Source: Gigantopelta aegis | Lineage: Eukaryota; Mollusca; Gastropoda; Neomphalida; Peltospiridae | Reading direction: 5' to 3' | DNA length: 64,000 nt | NCBI RefSeq assembly: GCF_016097555.1 | Contig: NC_054706.1 | Coordinates: forward strand, 26,885,029-26,949,028 | In this document: one piece after another, positions 1 through 12,403 of the stretch | Numbering within the stretch: the first letter of the stretch is position 1 | Layout: each line of letters starts with the position of its first letter | Program-made: the position numbers and the translations under genes | Notes under the pieces: generated by a model | Told to the model about the DNA's origin: nothing | Databases searched by the model: none | Seen by the model: only the letters and a program-made list of their open reading frames with translations

Positions 1-1460
1 TGATACGTGTCTTATATATATACACGTCTTATATATAGGATCCCGAGTAAAATCGGGCATGGGTCCTCTTCTATATATACGATATTTCCATCTTCTTATA
101 GACGTATATACAGATACGTGTACGTATATAGTGATACGTGTCTTATATATATATACACGTCTTATATATAGGATCCCCAGTAAAATCGGGCATGGGTCCT
201 CTTCTATATATACGATATTTCCATCTTCTTATAGACGTATATACGGATACGTGTACGTATAGTGATACGTGTCTTATATATATACACGTCTTATATATAG
301 GATCCCGAGTAAAATCGGGCATGGGTCCTCTTCTATATATACGATATTTCCATCTTCTTATAGACGTATATACGGATACGTGTACGTATATAGTGATACG
401 TGTCTTATATATATACACGTCTTATATATAGGATCCCGAGTAAAATCGGGCATGGGTCCTCTTCTATATATACGATATTTCCATCTTCTTATAGACGTAT
501 ATACGGATACGTGTACGTATATAGTGATACGTGTCTTATATATATACACGTCTTATATATAGGATCCCGAGTAAAATCGGGCATGGGTCCTCTTCTATAT
601 ATACGATATTTCCATCTTCTTATAGACGTATATACGGATACGTGTACGTATAGTGATACGTGTCTTATATATATACACATCTTATATATAGGATCCCGAG
701 TAAAATCGGGCATGGGTCCTCTTCTATATATACGATATTTCCATCTTCTTATAGACGTATATACGGATACGTGTACGTATATAGAGTGATACGTGTCTTA
801 TATATATATACACGTCTTATATATAGGATCCCCAGTAAAATCGGGCATGGGTCCTCTTCTATATATACGATATTTCCATCTTCTTATAGACGTATATACG
901 GATACGTGTACGTATAGTGATACGTGTCTTATATATATACACGTCTTATATATAGGATCCCGAGTAAAATCGGGCATGGGTCCTCTTCTATATATACGAT
1001 ATTTCCATCTTCTTATAGACGTATATACGGATACGTGTACGTATATAGTGATACGTGTCTTATATATATATATACACGTCTTATATATAGGATCCCCAGT
1101 AAAATCGGGCATGGGTCCTCTTCTATATATACGATATTTCCATCTTCTTATAGACGTATATACGGATACGTGTACGTATATAGTGATACGTGTCTTATAT
1201 ATATACACGTCTTATATATAGGATCCCGAGTAAAATCGGGCATGGGTCCTCTTATATATATACGATATTTCCATCTTCTTATAGACGTATATACGGATAC
1301 GTGTACGTATAGTGATACGTGTCTTATATATATACACGTCTTATATATAGGATCCCGAGTAAAATCGGGCATGGGTCCTCTTCTATATATACGATATTTC
1401 CATCTTCTTATAGACGTATATACGGATACGTGTCTTTGACGTATAGTGATACGTGTCTTG
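1..1460. repeat. Satellite array, 131-bp monomer, about 11 copies
   Basis: Tandem head-to-tail array. Units begin at 1, 132, 263, 394, 525, 654, 787, 918, 1049, 1184 and 1313, with a decayed partial unit at 1447. Each unit carries TA runs flanked by ACGTGT/ACACGT arms and a GGATCC site followed by a CCCGA...TCGGG dyad. Units 2, 7 and 9 share a variant (GGATCCCCAG with a longer TA run), and two linker lengths alternate near the unit ends. This hints at partial higher-order structure. Open frames crossing the array repeat in all phases and are not genes. The array runs off the left window edge, so its real length is unknown. Confidence 0.95.
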
Positions 1461-2265
1461 TAATTCTTTTTTTTGTCGAACGTACAGTGGTACGTGTTTA
1501 TTCTCTTCTCATCCTGTTTTCCTTTGTTTAATGCAGCAGGAGAGAGAGCAAAAACGTGTTGACGGCAGCAGCGGTTCATCCCGAGTGAAGAAGAGCGTCA
1601 TGTCATGTCATGTCATGTCATAGGGTTTTACGTGCACATTCAGAACAAGCTGTTGTAGCGCACGCCTGACGTGGGCGCAAGAGCCGGCCTTGGCCGGCTC
1701 CTCCGTCCATGACAGGAAAGGTGGGGGGAGGGGAGAGGAGGGACCGCCTGCACTGGCAGGTGCAAGGGAGCAGGCGGGTGGTGGTGGTGGTGGTGGTGCT
1801 ATGGAATTTGAATGGAGCAGTTAAATGCCAAAGAGAAAAGGGTGCGCAATTTTGATTGAGGGAATTTGGCGCAATTTTGAACGGTTGGTCGAAAGGTAAA
1901 TGGCCGAGCTAATATAGGTTTTGATATTAGTGAATCGAGAGTAGCTCGTTAATTTTAGACCTTTACGATGCTGTGGTGTCTCCCTAGGTTGCCCATAAGG
2001 CCCTTAAAAGGGCCTGAGAAGAGCGTCGGTCCCTCTTCTTATTTATAAAAAAATAATGGTGGACGCAAAAAAAAACGAACGAACGAGATTAAAAAAAATA
2101 TATATATGTGTCGGTTTTTTTTTTTTTTTTTGCGGAGTGACGTGCGTGTGGTAGTGGTAGTTATGTGTGTGTATATTGTCTGTTACAAAATTTAAAAAAA
2201 AAAAAAACTTTTTCGATGTGTGTGTTGCGCGTGTTATTTTAGTGTGTGTGTGTGTGTTATTATTC

Positions 2266-2266
<1 letters not shown>
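1461..2266. other. Noncoding flank with two perfect hairpins
   Basis: No gene seen. The stretch holds an ATGTC pentamer repeat (about 1599-1621), a GC-rich part with a perfect 20-nt inverted repeat at 1681-1700 (GAGCCGGCC arms), GGT repeats near 1780-1798, and an 18-nt perfect inverted repeat at 1998-2015 (AGGCCCTT arms). The second hairpin superficially resembles a histone 3' stem-loop, but the flanking ACCA and AAA signals are missing on both strands. Confidence 0.6.

Positions 2267-2358
<92 letters not shown>
2267..2358. repeat. (GA)n microsatellite, about 90 bp
   Basis: Uninterrupted GA dinucleotide repeat. Confidence 0.97.
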
Positions 2359-2360
<2 letters not shown>

Positions 2361-3308
2361 AATACCGTAAAAGCTAGGTTTTCGGAATTAGGGTTCTTTT
2401 TTTAAGTGACGCCGGAGAGGTGCGGTTAAGGGAGAGAGAGAGAGATAGATTATAGAGGATAAAGTAATAATAAACATAAAATAAAAAACTAATTTTAAAA
2501 ATGTTTTTTTTCTCCTTGGGCGTACGTTACGTTTTTTGTGTGTGGTGACGGCGGGTGGTGGTGGGGGTTTTTTAAAAATATTTTTTTATTTTTTGTTAGA
2601 TGTGTTTTAACGTGTGTTATAATAAAAAGTGTTTAAAAAAGACTATACCTGTGTTGTTTGTTTTTGTTTATAACAAAAAGTGGCAGTTTACGTGGAGTAG
2701 ACGACACTACTACTATATATACATATATGTTAACACGTAAAAAAAAAGGAACGACCAACCAAACGCCATTTATCGCTTTGGTGGTTTAACCAACCAAACA
2801 ACATTTATCGCTTCGGTGGTTTTAACCAATCAAAAGCTACTTATTGCTTCGGTGGTCTTGGTCGATCAAAAAAGACCCGCTTACCGCTTCGGTGGTCTGG
2901 CCAATCAAAAGCAACTTATTGCTTCAACGATTCCAGCCAACCACAACGTACCACTTCGGTGGTTTTATTAAACACAGTATATATATATATATAAACCTCC
3001 CACCCATCACACTGGCAGTAGTATTCATAATTCATATAGCCCTACTGGGGTGTCGTTAAACATTCCTTCCTTCATTCATATACCCCTAGACATTACATTC
3101 ACTGTAAATATCCCCCTCAAATATAGAACTTAATATCTGACGCCCTTATATATATCAACCTAAATCCTAGTCTTTTGTCTTGGCTCCACTTTTTTTCTTC
3201 TTTTTTTCCTTTTTTTTTAAAATGTGGATTTTTTGTTCGTTTGTCCGGGGTTTTTTTTTTTTTTTTTTTTTTTCTCCCCCTTCTTTATAATTGTATATGT
3301 ATATATGC

Positions 3309-3397
<89 letters not shown>

Positions 3398-4267
3398 GTT
3401 CTATGTTTTATGCTGTGTTTTATACGTTTAATTTATCAAGGGTTACAATGCGTCTAATCTCTCTGGCAGGAGTAATACGCTGTATATTAGTAATCCTTAT
3501 ACGTTTTAACTTTTTGACTTTTGTTCTTAACCATATTATGTGATTAATAAAAACAAAATTATTTTAGGTATTTTAATAATTATGTGACCCCTATTGGAAC
3601 TACATCTCGTATGGATTGGTATCCTTATTGGGATTCCAGAGGGGGTTTAACATTAATACTGCCCACAATTTTACTTTACTTTTATACGACTGGACACTAA
3701 AATATAATCCACCTTTTCCCTTTCTACTTACATTAACATCTTTTAATTTATTACTATGACATGTTGTTTTTGGGGTTTTTTCTTTTTTTCTTATTATTGT
3801 TTTATTGTTATTTTATTATTTACTTTTTTTTATCCTTCTCATTGTTTTAAATGGATGTTAAACGTTAGATGATAGCTCTTTTGACTTAAGTTAAGTCACA
3901 GCACCAATCACATAGTTTTATGCGGGTTCATGTTATGGTTAATATGGAGATATCATTCATCAATCTCCACTTTCCAATTCTTAACATTTCCATTATGCTG
4001 GAGGTGGTGGACGGGACGGCCTAGGGAAATGAATTAAAATGGGGCAGACCTTCCCGTCTACTCTCCTCCGACATAAATACCAGATTAACCAGACATATTT
4101 TATTGTCAATATTTTACTTTTTACGTAATCATTTGTAGAAACCCTTTTTAACCCTTTCTATAAACACTTTTTAACTTCCTTGTAAATAAAGTTTATTTAA
4201 CCATTAATTAGTATTTTTATCTAATCAAATGTATAAACGTTTTTAATTTTAATTTTAATTGTTGTTG

Positions 4268-4303
<36 letters not shown>

Positions 4304-4491
4304 AACACTCCCCACCACCTCTCGTTTTGAGCACAGTTTCTGGCCCTAGTCAGAAATCGTGCTCGCAACGAGCGTGCTTGAACATTAAATTGATATAAGC
4401 ACGTTAATTCCCGACATCTGACCTGACAGTCATTTGTGGGCATACATACATACATACACTGGCAGTGTTTTTAAAGTTAGCGAAACGTATA
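2359..4491. repeat. Noncoding; CCAAT minisatellite and GT/T tracts
   Basis: No gene recognised. About 2750-2965 holds five degenerate copies of a roughly 38-44 bp unit. Each has a core of TTATCGCTTCGGTGGTTT followed by CCAACCAAA or CCAATCAAA, so CCAAT-box-like words recur at regular spacing. (GT)n tracts interrupted by TTGTG lie at about 3315-3393. Poly-T runs occur near 3250-3273 and 4270-4300. The rest is AT-rich. Confidence 0.7.
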
Positions 4492-4813
4492 ATGGATCTT
4501 ATCAGCGGCTATGGTGGTGTTGGTGGTGAGGAAGAGTACGATTGTTACGTGCCGTCACCGTCAACAACAACGTCTTCTTCTCACTCGTCTTCTTCTTCAC
4601 CGACCCAACTGTCTTCGAACTTAGATGCCGAAGAAGAGAACGCCTACGAGTCGTCCAGTGCAGCAGCCAGCCCAACCTTCTTCTACGTCTTCGCCTAACG
4701 CATCACCAATGGCGAGCACATCGAAGGAACAGCCCTTTGACGAACGTTTAATAGAACTGTACGAGCTGGATGAAAACAACGCGTGGTCGTTTCCCGTAAG
4801 AAAAGTAGAATAA
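4492..4813 (+). other. GC-rich coding-like segment, origin unknown, possibly foreign
   Basis: An ATG at 4492 opens a Ser/Thr/Glu-rich low-complexity reading frame (begins MDLISGYGGVGGEEEY). It has GC-rich codons unlike the AT-rich surroundings. The stretch ends shortly before a poly-C tract (4824-4862), and coding character further on lies in another frame (around ERLIELYELDENNAWSF). I recognise no family. The composition resembles the GC-rich segment at 14827-15396, so both may come from one foreign, perhaps viral, source. That link is inference only. Confidence 0.35.
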
Positions 4814-4819
4814 GTTACA

Positions 4820-4823
<4 letters not shown>

Positions 4824-4862
<39 letters not shown>
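4824..4862. repeat. Poly-C homopolymer, 39 bp
   Basis: Uninterrupted C run between two unrelated coding-like stretches. Similar C or G runs recur at 6289-6309, 7310-7325, 15303-15322 and 16847-16993. They may be genuine homopolymers or assembly artefacts. Confidence 0.8.
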
Positions 4863-4871
4863 ATTTCCGGA

Positions 4872-5285
4872 GTGAGACAGGTCCACTTTGCCGGGAAAAC
4901 CCCCACCCTTTACGAATATTACTTCCTTCAAGAATCTATCAATTCCATTTCAACCAACTCTTCTTTCAGCTTAGAAACCTCAGTCTTCTATTTCACCAGG
5001 CTCTCGGATGGTAGAGTTTTCATCCATTCCAACACCGACACTCCCCTCCTCAAACTGGGTAGCTATTTTCACCTTCGTCCCGACCCCATCACTAAAGCAA
5101 AAATGGTAGTCCTGTTGGAAACTTGTTACCAAGAGCCCACAGACACTAACAAGAGCCTGACCTACCCCCACTCTTCTACCCCCACCCACTCAGAACTAGG
5201 ATACTCTCAGGACCCCCAACTTAGCCAAAACTATCCATCAGCATGTGTTAAACTCAATCCCCCTCCCCAGAAACGTAAACATTAG
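4872..5285 (+). CDS. Hypothetical ORF, 137 codons
   Basis: Open frame (MRQVHFAGKTPTLYEYY...) that is open upstream to the poly-C tract. The ordered first 95 codons are followed by a Pro/Ser/Thr-rich tail ending KLNPPPQKRKH. There is no recognisable domain, signal peptide or membrane segment. It could be an N-terminal gag-like piece of the downstream LINE, part of the same foreign segment as 4492-4813, or chance. Real coding status is unproven. Confidence 0.25.
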   Translation: MRQVHFAGKTPTLYEYYFLQESINSISTNSSFSLETSVFYFTRLSDGRVFIHSNTDTPLLKLGSYFHLRPDPITKAKMVVLLETCYQEPTDTNKSLTYPHSSTPTHSELGYSQDPQLSQNYPSACVKLNPPPQKRKH

Positions 5286-6480
5286 CCCTAAACAAGATAA
5301 ACAACCAGAAGTGCTTGGCTCCGTTCAGGTCCGCACTCCACCCACAGACGTCGATATGCAAACACCCTGCACGTGCTTTCGCGGCTCGACTTGGGGATCC
5401 TTCACTTTTGTTGTTTTTATCAGCGATATGAAGTTTTCTACTGGGATGTATGCGGCCATTGGAACTGATTGAACGCTGGAACGCTTCTCGTCTCGACAGT
5501 CTGCACCACCAGGTTGGATTCTTTTTTAGCGAGATACCTTGCCTCCACGTCATTTCTCCGTCTGACTATGTTGACTTTCTTTTTTCGTGACTCGTATGAC
5601 GGCCATTCTGCAGAACGCCACGGTTGTTCGCGTTTAGTCTCTACATGTCCGAGCATGTCCTAGCAGCACTGGAAGATTGACCGCCCCACTCTAAGAATAA
5701 ATAGGAAGCGGGGTCGGCCCCTACTACTCTTTTTCTAGACTTTACCTTGCTTTATAGTGATACCATCTCGTATCCTCCGGAGTCGGGCCCGTCCGCACCA
5801 CTATACCAACCTATGACGACTGGACTATACCCTAGTCTGATTCTCTCTCTCGTTCAGACGGATCCGGCTTCTCAAGATCTGTATTTCAGCACAGCACTAC
5901 ACCGTCAACGTCTATTGACTGTCAATCTAGGGGTTTTCTTGACGGGATGCAACCCATCTTGTCCCTACAAGCTGTGCACCCTAACGGCCTTAACGAGGCC
6001 ACTCATGTGGACATATAGATCGGACTTTAAACTTTTAGACCTTCGTTCAAAAGTTTATGTCGAAATTACTTTCTTTTTTTAATATTATTAAATAGTCCGA
6101 TCCTCTCTTCTTTCTCTTATTTATTTTTGGACTGTCCTTATAAAATGCTCCAAATTATATAAATATTCAACCGAGCAGTCAATTATTTTTATTTTTGGCT
6201 TGTAACTTTTTTTTTCTCTTTTAAAAAACAAATTATATTAACTTTTTTACTAATTGCTATTTTAAAACTTCTGCCCATTTTCAACTCCCCCCCCCCCCCC
6301 CCCCCCCCCATCTTATCTAATTTGACCACCCGATCTAATCTAGCGACCAAACTTAATGAGTAGAATTTTCTTTATTAATTATATTAGAGATGCGCATAAA
6401 AATTTTAAAGGCCCACTATTTAATTTTTGGATGTAAATTTCAAAATTGTCCGCTTAATTTTTTTCTGTCCCGGGACAAGC
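5286..6480. other. Unassigned stretch upstream of the LINE
   Basis: Only short open frames in different phases; the longest is at 5747-6082 and is not recognisable. It becomes AT-rich after 6060 and has a C homopolymer at 6289-6309. It may hold the 5' UTR of the LINE that follows, but no boundary can be drawn. Confidence 0.4.
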
Positions 6481-6544
6481 CCCTGGCTATCCAGAGACAG
6501 GCCCCGGGACGGACATGCTCGAAACTCTAGTGGTATATGAGCAT

Positions 6545-7341
6545 GTAAAAATTATTCGCACTCGCACTCCCACTCGCAGGTAAGCAACACCATACTCCCG
6601 ACACGCGGTCTCCAGTTAATTCGCAGGCCACTCGGCGGTCTCCGACGCCTTCCGAAGTGTGTTCGGAGACGGCCGGGAGGCCTGATTCGACTAATTTACC
6701 TTCCTCGGAAACTTCCGTATCATCAAAAAGTAAACAAGAATCCCAACCTAGTGTTAGAGCGTCTGTGTCCAATACAAACATAACTACGCAAGCTAAAGAT
6801 GTCACTGTCCCCCCTAAAAAACCTACCCCACCGGTTGCGGAGGGCGTATGGGGTGACGAGATTCATAATGTTACCATGGGGTGACGAGATTCAAAATGTT
6901 ACCATCTGGAGGAATGGTTATTGGGACATTCTCCTTAAAAATAGTAATAACTGTGTGGACTTGATCTTCTTCAGAGAACACTCATACCCTTTGCTGCCGT
7001 TCCGTCCTAAACCCATCAAGTGTGCCCAATGCCAGAGGTGGGGACATAATGTTAGGAAATGCAGATCTAGAGGGGACCCAGTATGCTTCAGGTGTGGGGA
7101 TAAGCACCCAAAACGGGGACCGGACAATCCGTGTATTAAAACGCTTAACTGTGCTAACTGTAGGGGTCAGCACTATTCGCATAGCCAGGAGTGCCACCAC
7201 TACCAGGAAGCAGTTAGGCTACTCAACTCCAAGCCAAGGGAGTCGTCCGATCACCCGTCAGGGGTGTCACATAATCCAGTCATGCATCATAGACGCACAC
7301 ATGCTGCTGCCCCCCCCCCCCCCCCTTCTCAGACCTGTTAA
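6545..7341 (+). pseudogene. LINE ORF1 (gag-like, CCHC zinc knuckles)
   Basis: Nucleic-acid-binding ORF1 of the LINE. A Ser/Thr/Pro-rich N-terminal part (about 6550-6850, GKQHHTPDTRSPV...) leads into a region with CCHC knuckles: CAQCQRWGHNVRKC, then CFRCGDKHPKRGPDNPC and CANCRGQHYSHSQEC. A 31-32 bp direct duplication at about 6849-6905 (two copies of GGTGACGAGATTCA..AATGTTACCAT) shifts the frame, so the ORF is broken. A poly-C run at 7310-7325 interrupts it again. Continuation in the other frame (MLLPPPPPLLRP...) reaches about 7669. Confidence 0.75.
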
Positions 7342-7783
7342 TCACAATGTTGGGGACGCCCATGTAAAGCCCCCACCTTTGATCAAAACAAGATTTATTA
7401 ACGGCCCAGAACAACCTATTACAGCAGTGCAACTTATGCGCATACTGACAGGACTGTTTCTGGACGGTTCATTAGGGGCACCTGTTAAGGGAATCATTGA
7501 TGAGGAGTCGATTAAATCGGCCACACACGCAGCCTGTCTTACTTTTAAGCACCATCTCGGGGTACCAATTAGCGAACCTAGTGTCTTACCCAATAATTTT
7601 GATTGGTACGCTCCTAGAATAACCAAGCCAACTCTTGTCTCCACACCAAGTCATCATAATATAGATTAATTAAAATTAATTCTAATTCAATAACTCAGTA
7701 TTGCTTCAAACCAATCATAGGAGACAAGAGAACTAAAGTATTTCCTACCCCCCTACTTAAAAATAATATTAATAATAATGTAG

Positions 7784-7819
<36 letters not shown>

Positions 7820-7857
7820 TTTAAAAAACTAAAGCTAACATAGAAAGTTATAAAGGC

Positions 7858-10359
7858 TTGGCCATTCTACAATGGAACGCTAAAGGCCTGAAATCCATGG
7901 GCCATGGAGACGAGCTAAAAAAATATATTAAGAATATTAGTCCAGTTATTGATGTTATATGTATCCAAGAAACCTGGCTTACTACTTATAATCAAAATAA
8001 AGTTAAAAATAATTATTTGTTTTACAAGTTTCAATATCCCAGGCTATTTCGGCTTTTTCCATAATACCAACTTTACTTCTAGGGGAGGAGTAGCTACTTT
8101 TGTCAGAAATGACCTGTCATACTCCCGTATCCCGCTACAAGATACACACACTAATATTGAGGTCATGGGCATTACAGTTCATGGTGGAACTGAAAATATT
8201 GATATTTATAATTTTTATATCCACCCAGGCAGCCTACAATGTAAACTTACGATTAATAGCTACCTGGACTCTTTACCTAAACTAAATAACAATAAACTAA
8301 TTATTTTAGGGGACTTTAACTGCCGAAATACTTTATGGGGCTCTAATTATATTGATAAACAAGGGGCCATTGTTGAACAATTTATGGAAGTAGTTAAAGT
8401 TACTTGTATCAATGATTGTACTCCCACATTTTATTCAGATTCCTACCACTCCTGGACATGGCTTGACCTCACCATGGTATCAGACGGGATGGCCCCTAAA
8501 TGTGAGTGGCAGGTCATGAACGACTTTAATAGTGATCACCTCCCTATAACCACCCACTATAATCTCAATGGGGCATGGAGGGAACCGATTAAGGCTAAAG
8601 ATAAATGGAATTTTAATAAAGCAGACTGGCCAGGTTTCTTTAAATTATGTTCTAATCTTAATTCAGATAATATTAGAAATAAAAATAAGATACGTTTAAT
8701 AAAAACTTGACAGACAGTATAATTAATATAGCAAATAGAACTATTCCGATATCTAATGCTAAAGTTAAATATAATGCAGTACCATGGTGGAGTGATGAAC
8801 TTGCTAAACTTACTAAACAGAAATAAAATGCGTAAAAACTACCAAAAAAATAAAACTCAAGATAATCTTAATATTACTTTAAAGAAAGTAAATTTAAAGT
8901 TACTCAAGAGATTTTTAAAGCTAAAAAAGAATCATGGATAAACTTCTGTTCATCACTTAACAATAAAGCAAATAGTAAAGACGTCTGGTCAAAGATAAAA
9001 CGCATCCAGGGAAAACCAGTCCCAAAATCGTCACTACTAAAATCTAATAAATTATATACTAATAATCAACAAAAAGCCAGTCTTTGGGCAAACGTTTAAA
9101 AAAAACCTCAAGTAATAATAACTTCCCGTTAAAATTTTCTCAACGTAAAGAAATGCTTGAAATTTTTTTAAAATACCCCTGGATGCTAAATTTCCCAGTA
9201 CCACTACTAATTATAATATACCATTTACTATCCAGGAGATGGTTGAGGCTTTTACTCACAGGAAAGGGACCGCTCCAGGACCCGATAAATTTAACTATTT
9301 ATTCTTTAAGAACATGCCTGAAGTTACCTTCAACCTTTTTCTGGAATTGTATAATATGATTTGGAAACAGGGCTATCTTCCCCTTGCACGGAAGCATGCT
9401 GAGGTTTTTAGCCTCCCCAAAAAGGGGAAGGACTTAACAAACCCCTCTAATTACCGCCCTATTTCCTTAACATCCAGTATTTGTAAAACCATGGAGGGTA
9501 TGGTCAATTCCAGACTCAGCTTTTATCTAGAAAGTAATCACCTTTTGACTAGTTTTCAGAGTGGATTTAGAAAAAAACACTCTACTTCCGACCACCTATT
9601 TAGACTTCAATCAGAAATTTCTAATGCTTTTAGTTTTGGTGATAAGGTGGTTGGAATTTGTGTTGACCTGGAAAAGGCCTACGACATGGTTTGGCGCATG
9701 GGTTACTAATCAAGGTGTATGACATGGGCATTAGGGGACCCATGTTTACATTTATTGAACGTTTTATAACTAATAGATCTTTCTCTGTTAATGTAGCGGA
9801 ATCTTTTTCCGAGGTCCTAAATCTGGAGAATGGCATCCCCCAGGGATCGGTTATAGCCCCAACACTTTTCAGTATTTTTATTAATGATTTGGCTTCGGTC
9901 TTGACTAACTCCTCTAGGAATGACACCAAGCTAAGTATTAGACTTTTTGCTGATGATACAGCATTTTGGCGATCTGGAAAGTGTATTGAAAAAATTAAAA
10001 TAGATATTCAAAAAGATATAGACAAGTTACAAAATTGGGCTGACTCATGGGGAGTTACAATCTCTAGATCCAAGACTTCTGCTATGTTATTTTCAACTAA
10101 TCATTTATCTAGAACTCATAAATTAAATCTTACACTTGATAATCATCCTATAGCACAACTAACAACTGTTAAATTTCTGGGAGTTACCTTTGACCCGGCA
10201 CTCTCTTTTGTTAAACATATCAATGAAGTAGTTAATAGTTGTAGTAATTATATTAATTTATTTAGGGTTCTGTCGGCCACCTCTTGGGGAGCCGACAGGC
10301 ATACTTTGCTAATGATACTTGAAGCTTTAATAGTCTCCAGGCTCCAATATGGTGCTCAG
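7858..10359 (+). pseudogene. LINE ORF2, 5' part: endonuclease and reverse transcriptase
   Basis: The endonuclease shows AILQWNAKGLKS, then IQETWL, GDFNCRNTLWG, WTWLDLTMVS and SDHLPI, all expected for LINE APE-type endonucleases. The frame changes near 8050, between the IQETWL part and the rest. From 8704 to about 9240 the frame is broken several times. The RT part shows NYRPISLTSS, FQSGFRKKHSTSDHL, GICVDLEKAYDMVW, NGIPQGSVIAPTLF and the catalytic FADDT motif (about 9945-9962). One frame change falls near 9700. It stops at the Harbinger insertion after QYGAQ and resumes at 13570. Confidence 0.85.
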
Positions 10360-10527
10360 GGTCCGTATTCATAAACGTACTTAAGTCAAAGCATGATACT
10401 TATGTACCTACTTAAGTCAAGTATCAAGAACAAGTGGTATTCAGTATACTACTTACCTAAAGCATTATACTTAAACTGGTACTTACATTTAAGACACCTA
10501 CAAGGGTTTACCTAACTTTAAGTTAGC

Positions 10528-11464
10528 AGCACAGGATGAGCTGGAAAGACGACGTGCAAGACGTCGAGAACGTGTTTTTCGAGACCGGTTTCACCCACTG
10601 GACATGTACAATGATTTATAACTGTATCAAAGATACCGACTGGATAGGAGAACCATTTTAGATTTGATTGACGCTGTCGGAGATGTACTTGACCCACATA
10701 CAGTTAGGAATCATGCTCTACCAAGTAGTCTGAAAATTTTTGCAGCTCTACGTTTCTGTGCTACGGGATCATTTCAACAGGTAACTGGCGATACCGTCCA
10801 TGTATCACAACCAACAATGAGCCGAGTAATTTCACAAGTTACTCATGCTTTGCTTCATTTATTGCCAACAATTGTGAACTTTCCCAGGTCTGAAGATATC
10901 CCTAACATCGTCCAAGAGTTTTATGAAATTGCTCATTTCCCAAGTGTTGTGAGTGTGATAGACGGGACGCATGTATGGATTCTAGGTCCAACACAACATG
11001 AGTGGCGATATGTAAATCGTAAACACTACTATTCAATAAATACTCAAGTAGTGATGGATGCACAATACCGGTTCATTAACGTCGTTGCCAAATGGCCAGG
11101 AAGTACCCATGACTCGGTAATTCTTCGAGAAAGTGGACTTTGTACAATTCTTAAACAACGAAATGGAGATGAGGTTCTATTAGGGGACAGTGGTTATCCA
11201 GTAAGATCATGGCTGATCACGCCATCTCCAAATCCAAACACGGAGCAACAGCATAGGTACAATAGGTCCCACAAGAGAACGAGATGTTTGGTAGAGAGAG
11301 GAATCGGACAATGGAAACGACGATTCCATTGCCTCCATGGACAGTTGAGATATTCGCCGCAAAAATCATGTGAAATAATTACGGTGTGTGCAATTCTTCA
11401 CAATATTTCTATTAACAGGGGTTTGCCGGATTTTCAATGTGGTGGAATATGGACATTTACGTGA
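10528..11464 (+). pseudogene. Harbinger transposase (HARBI1-like, DDE)
   Basis: The reading frame runs from about AAQDELERRRARRRERVF through a TAA stop at about 10618 and continues RYRLDRRTILDLIDAVGD; the longest intact part starts at 10664. The helix-turn-helix part ends in HVSQPTMSRVISQV. The DDE core has SVIDGTHVWI (first Asp), LLGDSGYPVRSWL (second Asp) and CLVERGIGQWKRRF (Glu). It ends with a typical ILHNISINRGLP region. One nonsense codon in the N-terminal part appears to be the main lesion, and the catalytic residues survive. Confidence 0.88.
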
Positions 11465-11600
11465 CAAGCATGAAATGGGTGTTTCAGTAGGAGATACCAT
11501 CTGATCAACACTGTGCGATGATTTGTCGCTGTCATCATAAGTGCTGAAAAGAACAATTGTTATTTATAATAAATACACATAATATTACATTTTCATTGTC

Positions 11601-11915
11601 TGTTTTATTTAACGACGCACTCAACACATTTTATTTACGGTTATATGGCGTCGGACATATGGTTAAGGACCACACAGATATTGAGAGAGAAAACCCGTTG
11701 TCGCCACTTCATGGGCTACTCTTTTTGATTAGCAGCAAGGGATCTTTTATATGCATCATCTCACAGACAGGGTAGTACATACCACGGCCTTTGATATACC
11801 AGTCGTGGTGCACTGGCTGTGACGAGAAATAGCCCAATGGGCCCATCGACGGGGATCAATCCCACAACGACCGCGCATCGAGCGAACGCTTTACTATTGG
11901 GCTACGTTCCGCTCC
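11601..11915 (-). mobile_element. tRNA-derived SINE (type 1) inside the Harbinger element
   Basis: On the minus strand it starts with a tRNA-like head (near GCGGAACGTAGCCCAATAG) and a B-box region. The conserved central body includes AAAGATCCCTTGCTGCTAAT and GCGACAACGGG. It ends with the tail GTGTTGAGTGCGTCGTTAAA. The three SINE types in this window share this body and differ in the head and tail. Confidence 0.85.
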
Positions 11916-12403
11916 TGTCTATGTTTGAATGCATATAGAATGATGTAACCTATCATAATTATGCGATATTAATATAAATATAGAAAATACTATTTTATTG
12001 CCTTAAGATATTGTTTTTATTATGCCAATGTAGAGGACATTTGCAGAGTATAAATAAATAAATAAATAAACAAACAAACAAACAAACAAACAAACAAACA
12101 AACAAACAAATACATGTATTACCATCACCTAATTTGCTACAAGTAAAATGAATAGGTCTATCAAGGAGTTCGCAATATAATATCTGGCTAAAATGAAACG
12201 TCAGTATTTGAAAAATACAGCTGTATTGGTTTTTTTAACACACATAAAACACACACATTGGTGAACTTTATTAAATATATAAATGCTAACGGTTTATATT
12301 CATGCAAGTAATTTACATTTCAGTTAGGCTTATGCCACGCGAGATATATTTTCATAAGTAAAAGATTTTTGGAAAATTATGTTGCCATATTTTAAAACTT
12401 TAA

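Noticed and set aside
59-1579. Overlapping long open frames on both strands
   Set aside because: They repeat with the 131-bp satellite unit in every phase and encode no domain.
1998-2015. Histone-like stem-loop GGCCCTTAAAAGGGCC
   Set aside because: It is a simple palindrome without the ACCA tail on either strand and without a histone-like gene upstream.
3315-3393. Cys/Val-rich open frame
   Set aside because: Translation of a (GT)n microsatellite.
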